Shown: piece by piece, positions 33,601 to 45,600 of the stretch | Layout of the letters: every line of letters begins with the position of its first letter | Numbering within the stretch: position 1 is the first letter of the stretch | From: Harmothoe impar | Lineage: Eukaryota > Annelida > Polychaeta > Phyllodocida > Polynoidae | Reading direction: 5' to 3' | DNA: 64,000 nucleotides | Assembly: GCA_947462335.1 (NCBI GenBank) | Contig: OX381721.1 | Span: 32,478,303 to 32,542,302 of the forward strand | The notes under the pieces: model-generated | What the model was told of the DNA's origin: nothing | What the model saw: the letters and a program-made list of their open reading frames with translations, nothing else | Databases searched by the model: none | Made by a program: the position numbers and the translations under genes

Positions 33601-36600
33601 TGATCCATATAATAGTTCATAGGTCACCATAGTAGAATGTGACCACAGGATCAGGAGCCCTGGACAGTAGTAGAGCACCGACGGTTGTGGCTTAGTAGTA
33701 AACCACGGTTGAAGACATCAGGCTGCTTCCAGTGTGGTGGCAGTAGAGACTCAGTTAAGTCACGACAGCACCGTCGGTCTGCTTTCGGTTGTCCAGGGGC
33801 GTGTAGCTGCGTCGATGGTTTAGTTTTACCTCCGAGGGGCGGAACAGTGCACCCCAGAGGGCCTGACGGGGGACCAACCTTAGGTGTCCATAGGGACACC
33901 GCCGGATGGCTTTCCTTCCCCATCAGGACTTCCTCCAGGAGGGGCCTCCGTGGTGTAAACCACAGCAGCCTCCACCTGGAGAGGAAGGGCTCCACCTGGG
34001 GCTACCGAGAGGGTACTCGGCGCCGCAGTAGGCTCCCCGCCACTGACCACCCGGGTAGATTGTGCCATGAAAGAAAATGGCATCTCATACCTAGGTGGGT
34101 GTACTGACAGTACCGGGGTCACAGGAGGAGCAGGCCTTGCGGCAAGCCCCAACCTGGACTGGAGATCTGGAAAACCAGATCTCTCCCACTCTGTCAGCTT
34201 AAACCCGAACTGCCGGAAGAACTTGGCGTCACAAGTTGTCAACCTTGATTCGAGCTGGTCGATCGTAGCCCTCCAGAAGGCATGATCTTGCTCCAGACTC
34301 GCCTCGCGCTCGGCAAGGACTCTGGTGCGTTCAGCAACCCAAGCTTTCCCTTCCCGGATAGCCTGTTCTCTGAGCAACTTATACTGCTCAAAGTACGACT
34401 TCTCCAAGAAGGAAACCTGAAACTGGAGTAGCTTACTTGCGTTTTCAGCCATCTTAGCTCTGTAGCACTCAAATCCGGGGACTAGAGTGTCAGAGAATCC
34501 AGTGTCAAAGGCAGGACCGTCTCCGGGCAACACAGGTAACCCTGCTAGCCCTTCGTCAACAGCCCTGTGCTCAGGGTCTGGAGTCACCTCGTCATCCCTT
34601 GCGGGGTCAGAGGTTGCTCCGTGCTGGGGTGGAGCAGTCGGCTGGGCTGACGCCCCATCCGGCTGTTGTACCTCTACCTGTTCAGCGTCACTGACAGGTG
34701 AGACACTCTCCTGTGGGGCTGAAGCTTTCTTTTGCTTCTGACTCCACTTGTACTGCTTGACATAGTCAGCAGCGACTTGTTCCGCCTGCTCGTCACCCAA
34801 AGAGTTCTGAACAATAGCCAGTGCATTACCCAGTTTCTGTCTCTCCTGCCTGGGCAGTTGATCAGCAACCGGGGGCAATGCAACCGAAGATACCGTGACG
34901 GTACCGACGGTTTGGCTACGGTCGACCTCAGATGTTACCGTGGCGGTGGCGACACGTTTCTTCGCAGGTTCACTGCGGGAACGGTCACGTCCACCTTTGG
35001 TATCATCTTTGGATGACTGGCGGCCCCTTTTTAGATTTTTCTTCTTAGGAGGGGTATCCTTCTTTACAGTGGGCATCGGAGCTTCTGTAGCTGGTCCCAG
35101 GTCGGTTTGTTCGCACTTGGCGCCCTTACACAACCTCTCCCAGTCAGCCTCCGTGAGGTAGTTCCACTGTTTAAGTTTGTTGGTTCGCCACTTAAACTGT
35201 AGATTTCCTACACGTTTGTGACTCCCCCAAACCTTCAGTGCAGCCTCAACTCCACGACTAATAGTGCGCTTGTGCACGCCCTTATTGTCGCAAAGATGCC
35301 TAACCAAACCAGATCTCCGTTGGCTACGGAATAGTTCCCCGTCACTGTACTCAGGGCAGGAAGTACTCGTACTTCCACTCACACAGTACAAGTAGGGACG
35401 CACATTCATGTGCTTCTCTACCAAATGACGGGCAAACTTGAAAAGGTTTGGCCACCGTTTTGCTGCTGTCGCAGTCCCTTTCAGGCGCTGACAGCGAACG
35501 TACGGGCAGGGATCCCCTGGCAAGTAGTTCTTCCAAGCATATTTCAGCTTGGGGCGGCATGACCTATGGATGTTAGGTTTCTTCCCGTCTAACACTGCCC
35601 TGAGGTACACGAGGTACCAGTCAATGGGATGGGAATCACCTGTCAACCAGTCTTCGTCGTCTGAACCATCGGTCGTGTGAGGTGCAGGAAGAGCCATTTT
35701 GCCATTCTCCTGAATTAAATCAGTGAGGCTCAGGTTCTCCCGGTCATCATCACGGAGACACAGGTTTAGACGGACATGCGCTGCCTTGGCGCGGAGGCGT
35801 CGATTGGCTCTGCTCTCTGCCACAGACCATCCCTCGGCTTCCGCCTTGGACAGTTTGTCGGCAACAGCTTTGAGTCTATCTGCCTCCGTCGGTGCGACCT
35901 CTTCGGTAGCAGGAGTCTCAGGGGAAGATGCAATCCTCCTCTTATGCTTCCGCTTCCGTTTGGTCTTAGCACGGACCGTGGACCCGTCTGATGAATCACC
36001 ATCAGGGACCGTCGGTTCTTGTGCCAATACACCGGCGGGTTTCGGAGAAGATCCCCCTGCAGGGTTCTCCTCCTGGTTGGTATTGCTACCACCCAGACCA
36101 GGTTCTGTCTTCGGAACAACATCACCCGACCCCTCAGGGTTAGGTTCAGTTGGTACCGAAGCCGAGCCTTGACCGACGGTTGGAGCACCGGTAGTGTCCA
36201 TTTCCGTGTCAGACTCGAGAACTCGGTCATCCCCATCGGAGGCCTCAGCCTTCTCCGGGGCCGTGCATCTGCCATCTACACGGGCTGCCATACTGTTAGC
36301 TCAGGCGTAGGTGAACCTCACGGTTCACTCACCCGAGCATTTAGTAGCACAGCTGGTAAACAATAGTGTAGGTACTGCCGGGCAGACCTAGGCACCACTG
36401 ATCAACACGCTACCCTACGGGCAAACGTGTTGATCTGAAGAAGCCTGGCTGCCTGTGGGGCTTATATACCCCACCCGTCCCCCGTGACCCCGCCCCTTGA
36501 CCGGCTTCTCAGCCAATCAGAGGTCGCGCCCCGAAGGCGCGCCGAGGTGACCCAATTTCCCACGGCTCATTTGGCGGGAGAAATCGATCAGGTGACGCGG

Positions 36601-39600
36601 GCAGCGCCCTTCCCACGCCTGGCATATCCGACGGTGGGAACTCTCACTGTTGTTTACAATTTTCGTGGCGGAGCCACTGGATAACCCGGGAATGATATAC
36701 CAGCATTAGAGGATATACACAGCAGCGTGTTGCTAAGCAATATGTGGTCAAAACTAGTCCCATACTTAGAACTAATCGGCAAAGCCAGCCACCCGCCCTG
36801 AACACGTGCTTTTCTACCTCCAACGGATAACCACACCGGATAACCCGTCTCTTCTCGTTGTGTTTTGGTGATCGAGTACCGGGCCAATGACCACCGGCCC
36901 AGTACGGAACTGTCCAGGGAAATTTAATCAAGCCAGCAGCTAAATGTCGTCAACAAGGTAAGAAAAAAATGTTTACACAATTTTATCTCGCTCTCTGACA
37001 CGTGTGCTCCTCCGTAGACCTTGTACCGGTATGTCCAGCAATGGTGACACCGGAGGTATCACCTTGCTTTGTTTACCGGTGCCTACGGTTAGTCCTTTAC
37101 GCACAGCTGACCCTTTTTTACGAGGCCTACCGCGCTTGGGCTTGGTAACACACGACTGTGGTTCAATCGGTAATTTCCTAGGACGACCCCTTCGGCGCGC
37201 TACCGTCGGTACCGACGGTATGACCGTTGGTCCTGCCTTCGGTATCTTCGGTAGCGCAGGGTCGGTTGGTGCTGGTACTCGACCAGCACCGAGGGAATCT
37301 TCACCGTCATCTATATATGGGACTCCATACCAAGGTCGGAGTCTAGCCACATGTGATTTAGTGAGAGTCCCTTTTTGCAACCGTATTACTACAGTAGTTT
37401 CACTAACCACCATAGTAACCGTATGCGGACCATCCCAGGAGTACAGGGTCTTGACTTTGGAATTTGGTGTGCTAAATCTCGCGACCTTATCCCCCACCTT
37501 GAATTGGCGGAGTTTAAGGCCCGTGTCATAGCCCACCTTCTGCAAACTAGCAGATTTTTCCAAGTTGTCCCTTACTACTCCATAGGACTCGCGTAATGAT
37601 TGTCGAAGTGACTCAACAAACATCACTGTGCAGGGTTGCTCGAGCTGGTGTCCCTGCACTCCATAGACCATGTCGCTAGGCATGACTATGTCTTCACCCA
37701 TTACGAGCATATTAGGCGTACAGCCCGTCGACGCATGTTCGGTAGCATTGTAAGCATGGGAGATATAGCGAGCGTGCTCATCCCAATCATCCCGGTGCTC
37801 ATTAACCATTGTCGTGAGACATTGGATCAACGTCCGATTAAAACGTTCCACCATACCATCCGATTGAGGTCGGTAGGGGTTCGTATGCGTCTTGCAGATG
37901 TGTATTTTACTACAAAGTTCTGCCCACAGTCGAGATTCAAACTCACGACCCTGGTCGGAGTGAAGCATTAAAGGACCTCCCCACGTGAGGATCCAATTCT
38001 CGAAAAGTGCTTCAGCGCAGGTAACAGCTGTATGATTTACCAACGGATATACTTGGACGTACTTGGTATAGTAGTCCTGTACCACCATCATACAGGTATT
38101 CCCACGGGGGGTCGTGTTGAAACCACTAATGATATCAACAGCGATCCGGGCAAACCGAACACCGAATAGCTCTTGACTTAGAGGTAGTTTACCGATACCA
38201 GGTCCAGGCTTTGATAAACAGCATTGGGGGCATTGCTTCACCCAACGCCGTATGTCCAAAGTCATACCAGGCCAGTAATATCTACTCTTAATCTTTGCCT
38301 CAGTTCGTTGTCTGCCAAAGTGTGCTGAAGTTCGGTGGCCATGACAGTAATTGAGCAACTGTAGTCTGAGTGACAAAGGCACTACAGACTGAGCTGTTCT
38401 CTTCCTGCCAGGTTGCACTCTCCAGCGGCACAATACACTGTTCCGTATAAAAAGATTATCCCACTGAGCTAACAGTTGTCTAACTTCTTTACATTCCAGC
38501 GAAAGTGCGGGGCGAACAGGCTTGGACAGGCCCAACAACTTCAAGGAGTACACCCTCGAAATAGCCGGATCTGCAAGCTGCTCATCCTTCAAGTGATTTA
38601 ACGTCCAGTTAGGAACTTTCGCACCCACAGACGCAATCACTGCATTGTGAGACCCACAGTCTCGGCAGTCTACACGGTGACAGTTCCGGATAGGATAGCG
38701 GGACAAGCTGTCCGCATTCACATGATCTACTCCACTCCTGTGTATGATATGCTCATTCGTCATGCCAAACTCAGAGAGGTGGTTCAACCATCTACCCATC
38801 ATCCCCTCAGCGTCCTTGAAGTTAAGGAGCCACTGCAGAGATGAATGATCCGTCCGTACGAGATAATTCCCACCATATAGGAAATGTCTGTACTTTTTTG
38901 TGTAAACCACCACTGCCAAGAGTTCACGCTTGGTTGTGCAGTAGTTACGTTGTGTTTTGCTTAGACTGTTGGACGAAAATGCCAGCGGCACTTCTCGCCC
39001 ATCCTGGATCTGCGACAAGGCAGCACCAATACTTGTATTAGAAGCATCAGTGTCCAAGATGAACTTACCAACAGGTGCAGGGTAGTGCAAAACAGGTGTT
39101 TCTAAGAAGAGTCTCTTTAACTCACTGAAAGACTGTTCTGCGGCTGGAGACCAGACTATTTTAGCCTTAGCCTTCTTCTCTCCAATCATCAGCTCTTGTA
39201 AGGGAGCTGCGACTCTCGAGAATCCAGGTATAAAATCTCTGTAGTATGAACAAAACCCGATGAAAGAGCGTATCTCCTTCGTGTCCATCGGACGAGGCCA
39301 GTTCTGTACCACTTCGATCTTATGAGGATCAGCCATGATGCCATGTTCAGAAACAATTCTACCTAGGTATTCAACTGACTTCCTAAAAAGCTTGCACTTT
39401 GAAGGTTTCAATTTCAGACCATATGATAAGATGCGTTTCAGCACAGCTTGGAGGTTCTGTAGAGTTTCCTCCACAGAACCACCGAAGACGATGATGTCGT
39501 CCAAGTATACTAGGCACTTTTTCCAAAGTAAACCCCGTAACATGGTTTCCATCATTGCCTCGAAGGTTGCCGGGGCATTGCATAGACCGAATGGCATTAC

Positions 39601-42600
39601 GTTGAACTCAAATAGTCCCATATGGGTAGAAAATGCGGTTTTTTCTCGGTCCCGGGGGTCCATGCCGATCTGCCAATAACCAGATTGTAAATCTAGTGTA
39701 CAGAACCATTTTGCCCCACCCAGAGATTCCACACATTCATCTATCCGAGGTAGAGGATATGCATTCTTCCTAGTGAGTCCGTTCAACTTCCTATAGTCGA
39801 TGCAAAATCGACAGGAACCATCCTTCTTGGTGACCATCACCACAGGACTTGACCATGGACTCTCACTAGGTTGAATCACATCTTCATCCAACATCTTTTC
39901 TACCTCAGCCTCCATAGCACTTTTTTTAGCCATGGGTAACCGACGGTAGGGGATTCTACTGGGAAGCGCGTCCCCAGTGTCAACCCGGTGTTGTACCGTA
40001 TTGGTACGCCCTAGAGGATCTCCTGGTTGCGCAAAGGCGTCAGATAACTCCGACAGCTCATTTGCCACCATTTCGCTCTCTAGGGTTGTGAGGTGGGACT
40101 CACACAACAGGGACCTTAAATGTTTCGGTAGGTTGGATTTAGCTAGAGCCTCTTCGTGGGAAGAGTCTCCCGCCACCACACCTACTTCCACAAAGTCCGT
40201 AGTTAGTGAGTCTACCCCATATGCTCGCGTGGTGTTACCAATAGGCGTCCCCTTTCGTAGAGTGATTTCTCTACTACTCGAGTTACAAATCGGTATCACC
40301 CCCCAACGAGCGTTGGCCAGGTAAGTATGATAGCCAGCAAGACCTAACTCAGAGAGCTTTTGATCTTCTGGTTCAAACATTCCCGGCCGTTTGGCCTGCA
40401 CTCCCACGCAGCTGACTAGGACATCAGATACATGTCCTGCTGCCAACTTTGTGTCTTGTGCCACTGACGCCACAGAAGAACCATTCCTTAAAACGCACTG
40501 TACAGATTGTTTATAAGGATGTTTAATCTGAAGTCGGCCCGTTGCGGTGTTCATTGTTACCCCGTAAAGAGCAGCAAAGTCCATCCCCAGTATGCCATCA
40601 TCAGTGATGTCGGTGATGGTTGGACATATCCAGTATGTCTTGCCATCAACCAACATAGGTTTTACAGTTCTGCCATAAGTCTGCATACTATCTCCCGTAG
40701 CAGTCCGAGCCTTTACTCCTAGTAGCGGAGCTTCGGGCTGGTTGCAAAGACGGGCCATGAATTTACGATCGACCAAGGTGTGAGATGCACCCGTGTCGAC
40801 CAAAAATTCACCACGCGTCCCGGAAATAACCAGACTCAGGTACCAACGCTGTCCCCGTAAAGGGACACACTCAGAGGTCAGCATCGGGCTTCCCCCTCCA
40901 TCCATAGCAACCCCTTTTGTCAGGAGATAATCCCAACATGGGTCGCTCGGGGAGTCCTGAATCACACTGCTCTGGGCAATTGATTCTAACCAAGACTCCT
41001 CTAAGCCAGCGACTACAGAATCCTCCGGATTCCGTTCGTCCTTGCCAGCCCCGCCTTGCCAGACGCTTACAGGTTGTACAGACCCTTCTGCCTCTGCGCG
41101 GCCTTGGTTCATGGAAGAGTTAACACCGTCTACTAATCCCTTACAGGCATGGCTAACTGTGGGGGCGCCATCCTTGCCAAGAGGATGGGCCCCATTCAGT
41201 TTTCCGTCTCCTTTTCGGTTTTAGCAGCGATGGGTGCAGGGGCTTTGCATTCGCTAGCCCAATGACCCATCTTCTGACAGCGTCTACATGGCTGAGGTTT
41301 CGTGTCCTTTTTCTTCTTTTTCCTTCTCTTTCCAGATCCAGAATCAGAAGTGGACGCAGAGCTCTTTTCCAAGTGCTTCCGCAACAAACCCTCAATCATC
41401 TTCTCCATGTCCCTGTCAGGCATTACTGCCGCCACCTCCTCAGAGGCGGGCTGTTTTTTCTTAGGTGGTTTTGTGGCGGCCTCTACCACCTGAGCTCCTT
41501 TCGGGGCTACAGATGGAGCTGCCGACACTCCTCCACTAGGAAAAACAGCCTGTTTGGTGTCATACACATCAGCATGGTCAAAAAGGTCAGCTAGAGATAA
41601 GTCCGGCTGCCATTTCTCCCGCAGATATGCCTGGAGATTGGTGTCCCTGACTCCATTGACAAACCTGGAGGTTAACTCCTGGATGACAGTGGGGGTGTCA
41701 GGTCTACATCCCTGATAACACTCGGATATCAGTTCTTGTAGAGCAAATCCGTAGGATCTCAGATGCTCGTCCTTGCGTTGGACACGTTTGAGCAGCTGAG
41801 TCCTTGGGTCATGCTCACCAATCTTCCCAATCGCCCATTCAGCTGTTTCTTCAAGTGAGCTCAATGTCTTGATCTTCACTCTCTCGAACGCCAAAAGGGC
41901 TGGTTCACCTGGCCCGTTGCAGAGTGCTTGCTTCAGAGCAACCAGCGCTTGCTGATTGTTCCAGCGATTGCTCTCCACAATAGCCTTGAACCGAACTTTG
42001 TACTTTCTCCAGGGTGGCGACCCTGTGAAAGGCGGAATATCGATGGCCTTTTGACGGGCTGCATCAGGATGTTTGATGTCCCCAAAGTTGAAAGGAGCAT
42101 ACCGTTCATCCAGTTCATCGATGTCCCGCGGGACGATGTCTGTCCCCAGCTTCTCAATAGCCGGGTTCCGGTCGTACTTAGCCCGCTGGACAGGCGTTAA
42201 GCCTTGTCTAGCTCTGGGTTTCGGTACTGGAACTGAGACCATGGTCTGCTGCTGGTTCAACATCGTTGAACCAGTAGATGGGTGGGTGTACCCTGGAGGT
42301 GTTGCCGTGCCTCCAAAGGCGCCACCACAGACCGGAGTCTGTAGATAGCTAGCCCCCATCTGAGGTGTCATACCTGTTACCGTGGTGTGTACTAGCGGCG
42401 GGACACTTGAAGGTGTCACTGTCGTGTATACACTGGGTATGGGTATGACTGGAGGTACCACCGTGGAAGGTGGTGGTACTTTCTCCGACTTCGTCTTCAG
42501 GTCCTGATTGACTTGCCTTAAGCTTGCGAGGTCCTGTCTGGCTAAGTGGAGCTGCGTGCTCAAATCCTTTCCCAAGGAAGTTAAGCTTGCAACCTCACAT

Positions 42601-45600
42601 TCGCCGGACACCCTCTGGTGCAAAAGTTTGTCAACCTCCACCTTGTGGGAAGCCATCTCGTTCTGGAGTTCCAGTAGGAACTTTTTCTTCTCATCAACCT
42701 CCCTTAGGAATAACTTCCTAGTTTGATTGATGGAAGCAAGTTCCCTCCGGGCTTCAGCGAGCTCATGCAACTCAGTTTTCTTGGTGGGGATCCCCATGGC
42801 AGCCAGTAGGTCCCCATCCAGTGGTAAACTGGATGGCTCATCTACTGCTGGCGGGTACCCCTTCCCAGGAGCTTCTGTTGCCACGTTAGTTTTCTTTGAT
42901 AGCCCGCCACCCCCCATACCGTTCGGTGTAGGAGTGGCACCATCAGTGAAAACCGACGTGTCTGGATCCAATGAAGGATCTGCTACCGTCGGTGTAGAAC
43001 CGAAGGCAGCTGGGCCGAGAGTTTTAGGCTCTCTACCCGGTATTTTCTGACCCTCAGGACAGAAAAGATTCGTGGAAAGGGAGTCCAACGATCTCCTGGA
43101 GCTTATATCAAAGGGTCCCGGGATTGGAGATTGCTCCCCATCCTCTCCTTTGGTAAAGGCTTCCACAATAGGATCACCTATTGCTTCTTGGGAGAGGTCG
43201 TCACCGGGCACCTCCGAGGCTGCCCGGCTCTCCCGCCTATTAGATTTGCCTGTGAAGAAGCGTACATTCTGTACGGCTTCTTCACGTTCCTCAGCAGGGG
43301 TTTTAGTCCTGCCGCTGAACGAGCTGACAAAATCGTATAGGTAATCCATATACTGTAAGTCTATTTAATACCCTATCAATGGTCGGTTCGTCAAGTGGTC
43401 ACGGCACCAATGTAGTTGGTCTCTTACTACGTATGTAACACTTGAGTACAAAAACCAGACAAGGTAAATTAGACTTTAATATACGGCGACTTTATTGTAA
43501 AGGTAACTCTTGGGTATTATAGTACAAGTATAACCAGCGGATATACGAGATCAGAACAGATATATAATACAGTGGGCAACCCTATAGCATAGAGTTAAGC
43601 CCGTGAGCACAGGGTGGTCATGTCACGACAGTCCCAAACCTGACTGACTTCCAATGGGGAAGCAGCCGTCTTATATACAGCGCTGCGTAGCCACGTGACC
43701 GTACTAGCAGCGCCACCTGTTAGGTTTAGTTATGTAAAAATGATTATGTAACAACTACCGACGGTAACCGAAGGTGGTACCGGTACACTACCGTATAGAT
43801 AACCGAACTAGAGGAGTCGGTATATGTAACGAACCGACGACACTAGTTAGATGAATAAAACAGTTATTAAACACAATAGAACCGTGTTGTCTTACATCAT
43901 ACAACATACAATAGATATACAACAATAACAGTTAGACTTTATAGTCAACCCGTTACAGCACTATCAAATGATTTATATCTTTTTTAAATAACACCCTGTG
44001 AAGAATGGCTCGGTATTCAGGAATCCTACTGCGAATAAAAAAATGTCAAATTCTAATTCTAAATACCTGAAAATTGAGAAATGCTGACGTTCACAGGTTA
44101 TGTAGGAAATGTACTAAAAACAGCAAAAAAAGGCAACAAAACCCTAATTTTCTCAAAAACTGTTCAGTAGGATTTTTTCTAACTGAGGTTCCACTGTTTT
44201 CTACCCTCATATTACACATTGGCATAGAGAACATATTGACACCTAGTCAGGATTTTGCGCTAGGAGCAATCTGTGAGGCGAAAAACACCCAAAATGAGCC
44301 ACTGGTCTGAAGTATAAAACTGGGCATCGATCACTATAGAGCTACAAAGAGACAGAGAATCGATGTCCAGTAACAAGGAGTGTTATCAAATTCTGTATAC
44401 GATTTCAAACCCATTTCAGTCAAGTGATATACATATCATAATATGAGAATAGTGTATAAACTGGTAACAGGATAAGAGTCAGCCCTTACCCCATCCTCCT
44501 TGAGCGCAGCAGCGGCGTCCTGGTATTCAGGCTTCATCTTCTTACAGTGTCCACACCCTGCAGAGGTGGCACAAAAACATTTATTTATTCTAAATATTTT
44601 CTTTTTCTATCAGCAGCTTCGCTGCTGTCGATACATGTACTTATAGCTATTGCTGTAGGGGTAGTAAGCCTAACAACATGGCACTGGGCGCAAACTGGGT
44701 GCTAATTAATATAGAGGGGCGAGGGGGAACTCATGTACAGAAAAAAAGAAATTAAATTTTTTCCCTCTTTTTTTTAAAAATATTCATGCACAGAAAAATA
44801 TTAGATTTATATTCAAGTACAAAAAAAGACATTTCTAGTAGAAGCACACTTCTTACATTGGTTCTTGTTACTTCTCATTGTAACACATGGTTTTGGGATG
44901 GATACAAAATAATTAAACCAAGGAGGTTAAAGTGGCTTACATGGTGCGTAGAACATGACGAGGACGGAGCTGTGGGTGGCGATGAATTCGTCAAAGCCGG
45001 CGTCGGTGAGGTGGGCCACGTCCGACTCGGTGTCGGCCCACTCCTCCTCCTTAGCTGCCTCCTTGGGGGGCTGCGGACTACAACACACAAGACACTGTTA
45101 GTAACAATGGAGGGCGTGAACTGATCCTAGTACGCTAAACGAGCGCTTACCCACTCACAATTCTCCTTTGAAACCTATGCTTTATTTTTTGGCTGGAAAA
45201 AGTCTTAATCAAGACAGCTATTTTTTTTCCTTTACAAATATTGCTATATCTTGGTAAATGTTGAATATTTTCAAAATGTGCTGGGATAGAACTGAAAAGT
45301 TCAATCTCAGCCTTTTTGTCGATATTTTTTTTTTTTAACCATTATGGACTGAGATATTCCACATTCTCAAGTACCATACTTTCCGAAAACAGTAGACCAA
45401 AAAATGAGGTCCTTGCTCTACGCATTTAACTTTGGTAGCCCTCATTAACAATTGTGATTTGTGGATAAATTGAGTTATCATGTTTAGGACACAAACATAT
45501 GTTATTTATATTTTAGGGAGGGGGAGGGGAGAGGGCAGGAGTATATGCTTGGTATCATTTCTTGATATTGAATGATGGGCCCCATGCCATAAATATCTAA

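Larger units (their letters stand above)
32401..43957 (-). mobile_element. Large Ty3/gypsy LTR retrotransposon, 11.6 kb, three ORFs
   Basis: LTRs of 547 bp at 32401-32947 and 43411-43957 show no difference in my side-by-side reading. The 4 bp target duplication GCAC is at 32397-32400 and 43958-43961. Minus-strand order: 5' LTR, primer site, gag (41196-43349), pol in the -1 frame (36973-41112), an approximately 0.68 kb non-coding interval with promoter motifs, a third ORF (33880-36291), a 0.9 kb 3' region, polypurine tract, 3' LTR. It sits in intron 11 of PDIA5, sense to the gene. All frames are intact, so it is a recent and probably still functional copy. Confidence 0.96.
29863..45077 (-). 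other. PDIA5 exons 10-13: catalytic domain 2 (CGHC)
   Basis: Residues 252-373. Exon 10 carries the acidic linker and HSSVLVMFYAPW; exon 11 carries CGHCKKMKPEYQDAAAAL; exon 12 carries KGFPTIKYFK; exon 13 completes the fold. The intron between exons 11 and 12 (13.9 kb) contains the 11.6 kb gypsy element on the same strand as the gene. Confidence 0.88.

Noticed and set aside
33880..36291. ORF3 as an envelope gene
   Set aside because: No signal peptide, no membrane span, no furin-like site; composition is charged and nuclear-like.
33685..43344. Plus-strand open frames within the large gypsy element (up to 175 codons)
   Set aside because: Antisense shadows of gag, pol and ORF3.
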